Part shown: one piece after another, positions 8,222-16,669 of the stretch
How the letters are laid out: each line of letters opens with the position of its first letter
Position numbering within the stretch: the stretch's first letter is position 1
Assembly: GCA_965199235.1 (NCBI GenBank)
Contig: CBDAQU010000002.1
Span: 372,001 to 436,000 of the forward strand
Origin: BOG-908 sp965199235
GTDB lineage: Bacteria; Pseudomonadota; Alphaproteobacteria; Acetobacterales; Acetobacteraceae
Length of the DNA: 64,000 nt
Reading direction: 5' to 3'
Made by a program: the position numbers and the translations under genes
Notes under the pieces: generated by a model
What the model saw: only the letters and a program-made list of their open reading frames with translations
Databases searched by the model: none
Told to the model about the DNA's origin: nothing

Positions 8222-10342
8222 TTAGCTCTCTATTGCGGATAGGTCGGCTATTCTTCTCATAGCCACTTGTAGCTTTGTAAGTTGCCGTAACCTGTTTTCA
8301 CGTATGTCTACATCGCTGTCGTTGACCATCACACCTTCAAAAAACGCATCGAGCGGACGACGAAGCTCCGCTAGCAGGGTGACAGCTTCGGAAAAACGGT
8401 CCTCTGCCAAAAGCGATGATGCGTAATCGGATTTTTTGACTGCCTCGTACAAGTCCGTTTCAACGTCGAAAATAAAGCGGCTCGGATCGACATCTTCGCA
8501 AAATGCCTTTCCGTCTTTCTGTTCCTCGATCCGCAGGATGTTGGATGCACGCTTGTAAGCGGCCGTCAAATCAATCCCGTCATTGGTTGTCAGCAAGTTC
8601 GACAGCGCCCGCGTTAGGGATAGGTGACGCACGATGTCATTAGGCCACAAAGTCCCAAAATTAGAGGTTGCACCAACGACTGCTAAAAGGATGTCTGATC
8701 GGCCGCCCTCGCTTTTGAATTGAATGCGTAAGCGTTCGAGGATGAAATTTTCGACGTCCTGACACAATCCACGGATGCCCGCGCCATGCTGGTCGCCGCC
8801 AAACCTGATTGCAGGAAGTAATCCTTGCTTCGACAAGGCATCTACCGCGGCTTTGATTACCGGCCGCAAGTCGATTCTCGTGCAGGTCTCGCGGATGGTG
8901 CGAATGACGCCCAGGGCGGCCCGCCGCAATGCGTACGGGTCGCCCGAACCTGTCGGTCTTTGTCCGATAGCAAAGAACGCTGTCAACTGGTCGATCTTGT
9001 CCACCAGTGCAACAGTGATGGCGACCGGTTCGGACGGCACGCCGTCCCCTGCCCCCTTCGGCGCGTAATGCTCGCGCACCGCCGCAGCAACGCGCGCATC
9101 CTCCCCGTCATGCTGCGCGTAGTAGCCGCCCATCACGCCCTGCAGCTCAGGAAACTCGCCGACCATGCCTGTGGTCAGGTCCGCTTTGGCCAGCAGCGCC
9201 GCACGCTCGGCCAACGCAGGGTCGGCGCCGACCAGCGGCGCCACCATGCCCGCCAGCCCCACCAGCCGGCGCGCCCGCGCGCCCTGGCTTCCAAGCTCCG
9301 CCTGGAACGTCACCCCGTCCAGCGCCGCCACCCGGTCGGCAAGCCGCGTGCGGCGGTCGAGATCCCAGAAATGCCGCGCATCGGCAAAGCGCGCGCGCAG
9401 CACGCGCTCGTTGCCGGCAACGATGGCCGCACCGCCATCGGACGCCTCCACATTGGACGCGAAGGCGAACCAGGGCGCCGGCGCGTCCTCGGCGGTGCGG
9501 GTGGCAAAGTAGCGCTGGTTCACCCGCATGCTCACCTGCATCACCTCCGGCGGCAGGTCCATCAACGCGTCGTCGATGCGGCCCAGCAGCGGCACCGGCC
9601 ATTCCACCAGCCCGGCCACCTCCTCCAGCAGGCCGGCATCCTCGACGATCGTCAGACCGTGCGCGCGCGCCAGCCCGGCCAGCCCGTCTTGGATCAGCCG
9701 CGCCCGCTCGGCCGCGTACGGCACGACGCGGCCGCGCTGCAGTGCCGTCTGCCAACCGGCGAAACCCGTCACCGCCACGGGATCCGGCGCATGGAAGCGA
9801 TGGCCCTCAGTCAGGTTGCCAGAGGCGAGCCCGTGCCCGTCATCGCCCTCGGCCGCCAGGGCGAACGGCACCACCTGCCCGTCGAGCAGGCAGACGATCC
9901 GGCGCAGCGGGCGTATCCAGGTGAACGCGCTGCCGCCGCCCCAGCGCATCGATTTCGGCCAGGTGAAGCGGCGCAGCAGGCCGGGCATGGCGCCCGCGAT
10001 CAGCGACGCCGCATCGACGGCCGGGCTGGTTCGGTCCAGCACCCAGAATCCGCTTTCCTCCCGCAGGTCTTCCCGCCCCGCCGCGTGCTTGCGCAGAAAA
10101 CCCGCCAGCGCCTGCTCGGGCGCCGTCACCCTCGGCCCCCGCTCCACCGTCGAGCCGGCGGCGACCTGAGCCGCAACCTCCGCGGCCAGGGCGATCCGCC
10201 GCGCGCCGAAGACAGGGCGCAGCGCGGACGGCGTGATCGCCGCCAGCGCCTCGCTCACCAGACGCCGCAGCTCCTCGGCTCCACGCGCCTGAAGCCGCGC
10301 CGGGATCTCCTCGCTGAACAGCTCCATGAACAGCTCCGGCAT
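8222..10342 (-). CDS. glyS: Glycyl-tRNA synthetase, beta subunit
   Basis: The beta chain of the alpha2-beta2 bacterial glycyl-tRNA synthetase, needed with GlyQ to charge tRNA-Gly. 706 residues, starting MPELFMELFSEEIPARLQ, the conserved family start; the HD-like region and C-terminal anticodon-binding (DALR-like) helices follow. glyQ, usually next door, is not adjacent; instead a vapBC pair lies three bases upstream. The last third (about 8222-8750, grading to 9010) is much less GC-rich than the rest: hand counts give 42% (8221-8280) and 45% (8641-8700) against 68% (9361-9420). The reading frame stays intact throughout, so the gene looks functional but mosaic. Confidence 0.95.
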   Translation of the reverse strand: MPELFMELFSEEIPARLQARGAEELRRLVSEALAAITPSALRPVFGARRIALAAEVAAQVAAGSTVERGPRVTAPEQALAGFLRKHAAGREDLREESGFWVLDRTSPAVDAASLIAGAMPGLLRRFTWPKSMRWGGGSAFTWIRPLRRIVCLLDGQVVPFALAAEGDDGHGLASGNLTEGHRFHAPDPVAVTGFAGWQTALQRGRVVPYAAERARLIQDGLAGLARAHGLTIVEDAGLLEEVAGLVEWPVPLLGRIDDALMDLPPEVMQVSMRVNQRYFATRTAEDAPAPWFAFASNVEASDGGAAIVAGNERVLRARFADARHFWDLDRRTRLADRVAALDGVTFQAELGSQGARARRLVGLAGMVAPLVGADPALAERAALLAKADLTTGMVGEFPELQGVMGGYYAQHDGEDARVAAAVREHYAPKGAGDGVPSEPVAITVALVDKIDQLTAFFAIGQRPTGSGDPYALRRAALGVIRTIRETCTRIDLRPVIKAAVDALSKQGLLPAIRFGGDQHGAGIRGLCQDVENFILERLRIQFKSEGGRSDILLAVVGATSNFGTLWPNDIVRHLSLTRALSNLLTTNDGIDLTAAYKRASNILRIEEQKDGKAFCEDVDPSRFIFDVETDLYEAVKKSDYASSLLAEDRFSEAVTLLAELRRPLDAFFEGVMVNDSDVDIRENRLRQLTKLQVAMRRIADLSAIES

Positions 10343-10345
10343 GCC

Positions 10346-10744
10346 TCAGGAATCCTTCAGCGCCGGTTCGACGTCGGTCCGGCCGAAATCCTCGCCCGTG
10401 TAGAGCAGCGCCTCGCCGGCCGTCTTGGCCAGCGCGTAGGCGAAGCAGTCGCCGAAATCCAGCCGGGCGGAATGCTTGTGGCGCCCGAAATAGCGCCAGG
10501 CGCTGCGCGCCGCCATGGCCTGCTCCACCGTCACCTCCGCCACTTCGATGCGGGCGGCGCGGAAGAACTCGTCGAGCCGCAGGCTCGCCAGCCTGCCGCC
10601 GCGCTCCTCCACGATCATCGCCACCTCCAGCCAGTTGGCGGCCGACATGCGCGGCGCTGGCGCGTCCACGATCGCTTCCAGAATTCGCGGCGCGGCCGGC
10701 TCGTCCAGCAGCACGCACAAGATGGCCGAGGTGTCCACGATCAT
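10346..10744 (-). CDS. vapC: VapC-family PIN-domain toxin
   Basis: 132-residue PIN ribonuclease. The acidic metal-binding residues are visible: D4 in MIVDTSAI, E in NWLEVAMIV (about 40), D in LDFGDCFAYALA (about 97), and D in GEDFGRTD (about 118). VapC toxins typically cleave tRNA or rRNA. The vapB-like antitoxin gene lies 22 bases upstream, and the stop is only three bases from the glyS start, which suggests glyS is transcribed from or through this module. Confidence 0.88.
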   Translation of the reverse strand: MIVDTSAILCVLLDEPAAPRILEAIVDAPAPRMSAANWLEVAMIVEERGGRLASLRLDEFFRAARIEVAEVTVEQAMAARSAWRYFGRHKHSARLDFGDCFAYALAKTAGEALLYTGEDFGRTDVEPALKDS

Positions 10745-10766
10745 TCCAAGACGGGCTTGACCGGCG

Positions 10767-11024
10767 TCAACGCGGCCGCCCGGATTCGTCGTAGAGGAAG
10801 CCGTGCGCGCTGCCGCCAGGCAGGCGCAGGCTGGCGCGGATGTCCGCCGCGATTGCCGAAAGGCGTTGCAGCCGCAGGCTGCGGTCCCTTGCGCGCTGCT
10901 CCCGCTCCAGCCGTTCGCGCAACGCCTCCGTCACGGCGGCGGTCAGGCTCTCCCCTGTCAGGACCGAAAGCTCGGTTGCCAGCCGGTAGCCGTCGTCGCT
11001 CTTGATGTTAAGCTGGTTCGCCAT
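10767..11024 (-). CDS. vapB: VapB-like antitoxin (Rv0623-type)
   Basis: 85-residue protein with an N-terminal ribbon-helix-helix-like DNA-binding segment (NIKSDDGYRLATELSVLTGES, split here across about residues 5-25) and the helix TAAVTEALRERLEREQ typical of PF07704-type antitoxins. The charged C-terminal tail would wrap the toxin. ATG 11024 is chosen over GTG 11036; an AGGTG box lies about 12 bases upstream. Two direct ggtagaa copies (11039-11045, 11060-11066; 21 bases apart) in the promoter region could be operator half-sites, which is inference. Confidence 0.82.
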   Translation of the reverse strand: MANQLNIKSDDGYRLATELSVLTGESLTAAVTEALRERLEREQRARDRSLRLQRLSAIAADIRASLRLPGGSAHGFLYDESGRPR

Positions 11025-11084
11025 GCGCCAACACACCTGGTAGAAACTCGTCCAACAAAGGTAGAATACGGGAGAACATCAATC

Positions 11085-11588
11085 TTGTCACCCGCGAAAA
11101 GATTGGCCGTCCTGCTTTGCCTTGGTCACTCCGCCGCGGCTGCCGAAGCACCGGCCAAGATCGCCGTATTTCCTTTCCAGATCCTTGACACCAGCGGCGA
11201 GGGCGCCCGCCCGGGCCAGGCGGACCGGGCCACGCTGGCGACCAGCCTGCTTGCCAAGGCGCTGCGGGATACCGGGCGCTACGACCCTGTCGATCTCGGG
11301 GCGTTCGCGCGCGAGATCGCCCGCCTGCAGCGGCCGGACGAGTGCGGCGAGTGCTGGGCCGCTGTGGCCCGCAAGGCGGGCGCCAGCCTCGAAGCGCTGC
11401 CCGGCGTTCACAAGGTCAGCACGCTGATCACGCTGATCACGCTGTGGTTCGCCGATGTGAACACCATGCGCTACGTTGCACGGGTCGAAGGCCAGATACG
11501 CGGCGACACCGACGAGGCCTATGCGAGGGGTATCGGCTTCCTGGTGACCCAGGAGCTCGGCAGGCAGCCCGGCACGGCCGCACATTGA
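11085..11588 (+). CDS. DUF2380-like exported protein
   Basis: About 167 residues, with a hydrophobic start (AVLLCLGHSAAAAEA) that reads as a signal peptide cut near residue 20. The conserved core KIAVFPFQILDTSGEG, then SGRY-like DTGRYDPVDL, a CGECWAAVARKAGA cysteine pair, LPGVHKVSTLI and RGDTDEAYARGI matches the alphaproteobacterial DUF2380 family as I recall it. Function is unknown; the family resembles outer-membrane-associated small proteins. The start is TTG 11085 with GGGAGA about 8 bases upstream. It is divergent from vapBC and runs toward rpoN. Confidence 0.62.
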   Translation: MSPAKRLAVLLCLGHSAAAAEAPAKIAVFPFQILDTSGEGARPGQADRATLATSLLAKALRDTGRYDPVDLGAFAREIARLQRPDECGECWAAVARKAGASLEALPGVHKVSTLITLITLWFADVNTMRYVARVEGQIRGDTDEAYARGIGFLVTQELGRQPGTAAH

Positions 11589-11629
11589 TGTCTTTTCCGT
11601 TAGGGTTTTAGCGGTAAGACTGGCGCTCG

Positions 11630-13120
11630 ATGTCCATAGGTCCCCGCCTGGAGTTCCGGCAGTCGCAGTCGCTGGTGATGACGCCCCAGCTGCGTCAGGC
11701 GATCAAGCTGCTGCAGTTTTCCAACCTCGAAGTGGCAGCCTTCATCGAGGAGGAGCTCGAGCGCAACCCCCTGCTGGACCGCGACGAGCGGCCGGACGCG
11801 TTGGGCGAACGGCCGGCCGACGGGCAGCCGGAGCGGCCGGCCGAGGGGGCGGACAGCGCCGAGCTGGTCTGTGCCGTCACCATGCCCGAAGCGGGCGAAG
11901 CGCCGCTCGACCACGAGTTCGACGGCTACGAGGCGATGGGGCCGTCCGACGGGCTGGCCATGCCGACGACGCTGTCCGGCAGCGGCGGGTCGCAGGCCTT
12001 CGAGACGGACGACCGCGGGCTGGAAGACACGCTGCAGACGCGGCTGTCTCTGCGGGACCATCTGGGCGAGCAGCTGCGCCTGGGATTTTCTGACCGGGGG
12101 GACCGCCTGATCGGCGCCTACCTGATCGCCTTGCTCGAACCCTCCGGCCGCCTCGGCACGGAGCCCGCCGAGATCGCGCACGCACTCGGCGTGGCGCTGA
12201 GCCAAGTAGAGGCGGTGCGCACCAGGATGATGGCGTTCGATCCTGCCGGCATGTTCGCCCGCAGCCTGGCCGAGTGCCTGGCCGCGCAGTTGCGCGAGCG
12301 CAACCGGCTGGACCCCTGCATGCAGGCGCTGCTCGCGCATCTGGACCATCTGGGCCGGCGCGACATGCGCAGCCTGATGGCGGTCTGCGAGGTCGACTGG
12401 GACGATCTGCAGGACATGGTCGCCGAGATACGCGCGCTCGACCCCAAGCCCGGCGCAAGCTGGGACAGCGCCGCGCTGCAGCCGGTGATCCCGGACGTGC
12501 TGATGCGCGCGGCGCCGGGCGGCGACTGGCTGCTGGAACTGAACCCGGACACCATGCCCCGCGTGCTGGTCAACGAGGCGTTCGCCGCCCGGGTCAGCAA
12601 GCATGCCGAGCGGGAAACAAAGCTGTTCCTCAGCGAACGGCTGGCGACCGCGAACTGGCTGGTCAAATCGCTGCACCAGCGCGCGCAGACAATCCTGAAG
12701 GTGGCAAGCGAGATCGTCCGGCGGCAGGACGGCTTCTTCCGCCACGGCGTGAGCCACCTGCGCCCGCTGATCCTGCGCGACATCGCCGAGGAGGTCACCC
12801 TGCACGAGAGCACCGTCAGCCGGGTGACGGCCAACAAGTTCATCGCCACCCCTCGCGGCATCTTCGAGCTGAAGTATTTCTTCACCACCGCCATCGCCGG
12901 CGCCGGCGGGCAGAGCCACAGCGCGGAGGCCGTGCGCCACCGCATCCGCGCCATGGTGGGCGCGGAGACGCCCGAGGACGTGCTGTCGGATGATGCGATC
13001 GTGGCCACCCTGCGTCAGGAGGGCGTGGACATTGCCCGCAGAACGGTGGCCAAATACCGAGACGCGCTGCGCATCCCGAGTTCCGTGCAGCGCAAGCGGG
13101 AGAAGGCCGCGCTCGTCTGA
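11630..13120 (+). CDS. rpoN: RNA polymerase sigma-54 factor
   Basis: Directs RNA polymerase to -24/-12 promoters with AAA+ activators, typically for nitrogen, motility or envelope genes. 496 residues. Region I is the glutamine/leucine-rich activator segment RQSQSLVMTPQLRQAIKLLQ near residue 10; an acidic region II follows (60-110); the core-binding domain is about 120-300; the C-terminal helix-turn-helix and RpoN box (ARRTVAKYR, about residue 470) bind the promoter. ATG 11630. hpf follows by 83 bases, the usual alphaproteobacterial order. Confidence 0.97.
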   Translation: MSIGPRLEFRQSQSLVMTPQLRQAIKLLQFSNLEVAAFIEEELERNPLLDRDERPDALGERPADGQPERPAEGADSAELVCAVTMPEAGEAPLDHEFDGYEAMGPSDGLAMPTTLSGSGGSQAFETDDRGLEDTLQTRLSLRDHLGEQLRLGFSDRGDRLIGAYLIALLEPSGRLGTEPAEIAHALGVALSQVEAVRTRMMAFDPAGMFARSLAECLAAQLRERNRLDPCMQALLAHLDHLGRRDMRSLMAVCEVDWDDLQDMVAEIRALDPKPGASWDSAALQPVIPDVLMRAAPGGDWLLELNPDTMPRVLVNEAFAARVSKHAERETKLFLSERLATANWLVKSLHQRAQTILKVASEIVRRQDGFFRHGVSHLRPLILRDIAEEVTLHESTVSRVTANKFIATPRGIFELKYFFTTAIAGAGGQSHSAEAVRHRIRAMVGAETPEDVLSDDAIVATLRQEGVDIARRTVAKYRDALRIPSSVQRKREKAALV

Positions 13121-13203
13121 GAGACCGTTGAGTGGCCCAGCATGTTCTCGGCGATCTCCAGGCGGCACCCTTGGGAGGAACTCGGCAGAAAGGCTGGTCG
13201 CAC

Positions 13204-13800
13204 ATGCAGATCAACGTCTCGGGCAAACAGGTCGATCTGTCTGACTCGCTACGAACGCGCGTTGCTTCCAGCCTTGACGTGATCGCGTCGAAATATTTCG
13301 ATCATGCGATGGAAGCCCACGTCACCTTCGGCCGCGCCCGCAGCTTCTTCACCTGCGACATCAACGTGCATGCCGGCCGCGGCCTGACGCTCCGCGGCGA
13401 GGGCGAGGCGGGCGACGCCAACGCGGCGTTTGACGATGCCGCCGAGCACATCGCGACCCGGTTGCGGCGTTACCGGCGGCGGGTGAACGACCATCACCGC
13501 GCGCTGGCCCAGCGAGAACGGCCCCAGCCCGCGCGCGCCTACGTGCTGCGCGCCGAACCCGACGGTGACGCGGCCAGCGCGGCCGACGAGACCGGAAGCA
13601 CGTCGGGCCAGACCTTCGCGACCGTGATCGCCGAGACGCAGACCGAGATCATCCATCTGAGCGTGGGCGATGCGGTCATGCGCATGGACCTGGCCGACCA
13701 GCCGGCGCTGATGTTCCGCAACAGCATCACCGGCGAGTTGAACGTGGTCTATCGGCGCAGCGACGGGAACATCGGCTGGATCGACCCAGGGCAGGTGTGA
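13204..13800 (+). CDS. hpf: Ribosome hibernation-promoting factor, long form
   Basis: Binds the 30S subunit and drives ribosome dimerisation in stationary phase. 198 residues, long type: N-terminal RaiA/YfiA-like beta-alpha domain (MQINVSGKQVDLSDSLR to about residue 100) and C-terminal dimerisation domain (ALMFRNSITGELNVVYRR with IGWIDPG at the end). ATG 13204 fits the conserved start; 24 in-frame codons upstream are not conserved-looking. The expected ptsN neighbour is missing; a glycosyltransferase gene follows. Confidence 0.93.
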   Translation: MQINVSGKQVDLSDSLRTRVASSLDVIASKYFDHAMEAHVTFGRARSFFTCDINVHAGRGLTLRGEGEAGDANAAFDDAAEHIATRLRRYRRRVNDHHRALAQRERPQPARAYVLRAEPDGDAASAADETGSTSGQTFATVIAETQTEIIHLSVGDAVMRMDLADQPALMFRNSITGELNVVYRRSDGNIGWIDPGQV

Positions 13801-13810
13801 CCGGGTTTGT

Positions 13811-13869
13811 CTAGGGGGCCCCCGGCGGCGACGCGCCGGTTGCTTGTGCCCGGCGCCCCCGCATTCTAG
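13811..13869. repeat. GC-rich palindromic intergenic element
   Basis: Nested inverted repeats: outer ctagggggc (13811-13819) against gcccccgc...ctag (13856-13869), inner ccggcg (13822-13827) against cgccgg (13834-13839). It ends a few bases before the next ATG. It could be a REP-like element or a terminator for rpoN-hpf; there is no T-run. Confidence 0.5.
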
Positions 13870-13879
13870 GTCCTCCTGA

Positions 13880-16669
13880 ATGCCAGACGATGCCCACGCG
13901 CCAGAGCAGACCATCGCCGCCCTGGAGGAGGAGCTCGGCCGGCTCAGGGACAAGGCGGCCAGGCTGGAGCTGCTGGCACGGCACCTGTCGGCCAGTGCCG
14001 AGCTTCAGGGCCTGCGCGCTGGCGCGCGCGTCTGGCAGGCCGACCAGATGCGGCAAGAGGTGGCGCTTATGCAGTCCAGCCGCGTGTGGCGGGCCACTCT
14101 GCCGTTCCGCCTGGCGCTGGACCTGGCGCGCGGCGCACCGCCTGGGGCGTCGGCAGAGGCGCTGCGGGTACGGGGTGCGCTGGCGGCCATGCGGCGCGAC
14201 GGCATCGCGGCCTCCGTCTCCCGTCTCGGCCGCAGGCTCTCCAGCCGGACGGCGCGCCCGGCGGCGCCGAGCCGCGCCCTCGCCCCTGCGCCGGACGAGC
14301 CAGCCGCCGCCGAGCCGTCCAAGCCCTGCATGCCCTCCCCGTCCCTGGTTCTGGCTCCTTCGATGCTGATCATCGCCGAGCTGAGCCTGCCGCAATGCGC
14401 GAAATATCGGGTTTGGCAGCGGCAGGAGATGGTGCAGCGCCTCGGCAGGCCGTGCCGGGTCGTCGATTGGCGCTTCGAGGAGGATTGCCTGTCGGCCGCC
14501 TCGCTGGCGACCCAGGTCGTCCTCTACCGTGTTCCCGGCTACGCGCCGGTGCTACGCCTGATCGAGCGGCTGCATCGGCTCGCCGTGCCGGTGGCGTGGG
14601 AGGTGGACGACCTGATCTTCGACCGCGCGCTGTTCCTGCAGAACCGCAACGTCGACAGCCTCGACCCGGGCCTGCGCGAGGGCGTGCTCTCCGGCGTCAC
14701 GCTCTACCGCGACGCGATGGCCGCCTGCGGCAGCGGCATCGCCAGCACGCCGTGCCTGGCCGACACCATGCGCGACGCAGGACTGGCCGAGACCTGCGTC
14801 ATCGAGAACGCGCTCGATGCCGAAACCCTGCGGATCGCAAGCGGGCTGCGTGAGCGACGGCGCGGACGCCCGCCGCGGCGCGGCATGGTGATCGCCTACG
14901 GCTCCGGCACCAAGACGCACGACGCCGATTTCCGGGAGGCCGCTTCCGCGCTGCTGCGGCTGCTGCGGCTGCGGCCCGACGTCACGTTGCGCGTCGTGGG
15001 CGAGCTGAACCTTCCCGCCGGGTTCGAAGCGTTCGGCGATCGTGTCGAGCGCTTGCCGCCCGTTCCCTACCCGCGCTACCTGGCACTGCTTGCCGAGAGC
15101 GACGTCAGCATCGCGCCGCTCGAATCCACGCCCTTCAACGACTCCAAGAGCAACATCAAATTCATCGAGGCGGCCATACTGGGCGTGCCCTCCGTCTGTT
15201 CGCCGCGCGCGCATTTCACCCACGTGATGGCGGACGGCCAGAACGGCCTGCTCGCCGACGGGGAGCAGCAATGGTTCGACGCGCTGTCCGGACTGGCGGG
15301 CGATGCGCAGCGACGCAATGCCCTGGGTGACGCGGCACTGCAGACCGCGCTGCAACGCTACGATCCGGACGCCATCGCGCGCACCCAGGTCATGCCCCTG
15401 CTGGCGCGTGCGCCGGACCAACGGCCTTCGGTGCACCTGCGCATCGTCGCGGCGAACGTCTATTTCGCACCGCGCAGCTACGGCGGCGCCACGCTTGTGG
15501 TGGAAGAAATGGCGCGTCGGCTGCATCGGCAGGCTGGCACGGAAGTTCACATCGTCACCAGTGCGTTGCATCCGAGCACGCGAGAGACAATCCGGTCCGA
15601 TCAGGACGGCATGGCGGTGTTCGCTCTGCCGACGAACAACGGCGAAGTCGTTGCGGAGTTCGATGATCCGGCCGCCGGCGCCGCCTTCGGCCAGGTGCTT
15701 GACGCCGTTCAGCCGCACGTGGTGCATCTTCACTCCGTGCAGTGGCTGAGCGCGCGGTTGGCCCTGGCCTGCGCCGAGCGCAAGATCCCCTACGTCATCA
15801 CGCTGCACGATGCGTGGTGGCTCTGCGCAAGACAGTTCATGGTGATGGAGAACGGCCGTTACTGCCATCAGACGACCATCGACCTGCGTGTCTGCCAGAA
15901 CTGCGTGTCCGGCGCGCGCCACCTGCAGCAGCGCGACGCACTGATGCGGGCCTCGCTGGACGGCGCGGCGCTGCTCCTCTCACCGAGCAGAGCGCACCGG
16001 GACCTGCACCTCGCCAACGGCGTGCCTGCGGACAAGATCATCGTCGCGCCCAACGGGGTGCGCAGGCCGCTGAGACGCCGTGCCGCACGCAGACCCGGCA
16101 CGAAGCTGCGATTCGCCTATGTCGGGGGCGCGGTCGAGGTCAAAGGTTTCTCGATCGTCAAGCGTGGTTTCGAAGCCTTGCAGCGCAGCGACTGGAAGCT
16201 GGTCCTGGTCGACAACACGCTCAACCTTGGCTTCTCGTCGGTCGACGCGGCGCAATGGACCGTGCAGGGCACGCTATCGGTCGTGCCCGCCTACACACAG
16301 GACGGCATCGACGACTTCTTCGACGGCGTCGACGTCCTGGTGTTTCCGTCGCAGTGGAAGGAGAGTTTCGGCCTGACGGTGCGGGAGGCTCTGGTGCGCG
16401 ACGTGTGGGTGATCGCAACGCAAGACGGCGGGCCGGCCGAAGCGATCATCGATGGGGTGAACGGCACGCTGATCCCGCTGGACGGCCGCCACGAGCCCCT
16501 GACGCAGGCCGTGCAGGCCCTGCTTGCGCAGTCCTCGATGTTTGACGGCTACACCAACAGACAGGCCGGCGAGATCATCGACTACGATGTCCAGGCGACA
16601 GCGCTTCGCGCGACGCTGGCCGAAGTGGTCGAGCGTCACGCACGGACGGAGCAAATGAGCGCTTCCTGA
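13880..16669 (+). CDS. Tandem two-domain GT4 glycosyltransferase
   Basis: 929 residues. A short coiled coil (about 8-55) leads to a SSRVWRATLPFRLAL box often found in polysaccharide glycosyltransferases, then a Pro/Ala linker (120-150). The first GT4-like module covers about 155-510 (FNDSKSNIKFIEAAILGVPSV donor-site segment). The second is about 517-920, with YGGATLVVEEMARRL acceptor side and PSQWKESFGLTVREAL, the E-x7-E motif of GT4 retaining enzymes. No signal peptide, so cytoplasmic. Probably builds surface polysaccharide or glycosylates a protein; sugar and acceptor cannot be read from sequence. Stop and next start overlap (TGATG). Confidence 0.8.
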   Translation: MPDDAHAPEQTIAALEEELGRLRDKAARLELLARHLSASAELQGLRAGARVWQADQMRQEVALMQSSRVWRATLPFRLALDLARGAPPGASAEALRVRGALAAMRRDGIAASVSRLGRRLSSRTARPAAPSRALAPAPDEPAAAEPSKPCMPSPSLVLAPSMLIIAELSLPQCAKYRVWQRQEMVQRLGRPCRVVDWRFEEDCLSAASLATQVVLYRVPGYAPVLRLIERLHRLAVPVAWEVDDLIFDRALFLQNRNVDSLDPGLREGVLSGVTLYRDAMAACGSGIASTPCLADTMRDAGLAETCVIENALDAETLRIASGLRERRRGRPPRRGMVIAYGSGTKTHDADFREAASALLRLLRLRPDVTLRVVGELNLPAGFEAFGDRVERLPPVPYPRYLALLAESDVSIAPLESTPFNDSKSNIKFIEAAILGVPSVCSPRAHFTHVMADGQNGLLADGEQQWFDALSGLAGDAQRRNALGDAALQTALQRYDPDAIARTQVMPLLARAPDQRPSVHLRIVAANVYFAPRSYGGATLVVEEMARRLHRQAGTEVHIVTSALHPSTRETIRSDQDGMAVFALPTNNGEVVAEFDDPAAGAAFGQVLDAVQPHVVHLHSVQWLSARLALACAERKIPYVITLHDAWWLCARQFMVMENGRYCHQTTIDLRVCQNCVSGARHLQQRDALMRASLDGAALLLSPSRAHRDLHLANGVPADKIIVAPNGVRRPLRRRAARRPGTKLRFAYVGGAVEVKGFSIVKRGFEALQRSDWKLVLVDNTLNLGFSSVDAAQWTVQGTLSVVPAYTQDGIDDFFDGVDVLVFPSQWKESFGLTVREALVRDVWVIATQDGGPAEAIIDGVNGTLIPLDGRHEPLTQAVQALLAQSSMFDGYTNRQAGEIIDYDVQATALRATLAEVVERHARTEQMSAS

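Noticed and set aside
5600..8242. 880-codon open frame on the plus strand opposite ppdK
   Set aside because: Antisense shadow of a high-GC gene; composition is Arg/His/Gln-rich with no motifs, whereas the ppdK frame has all catalytic motifs.
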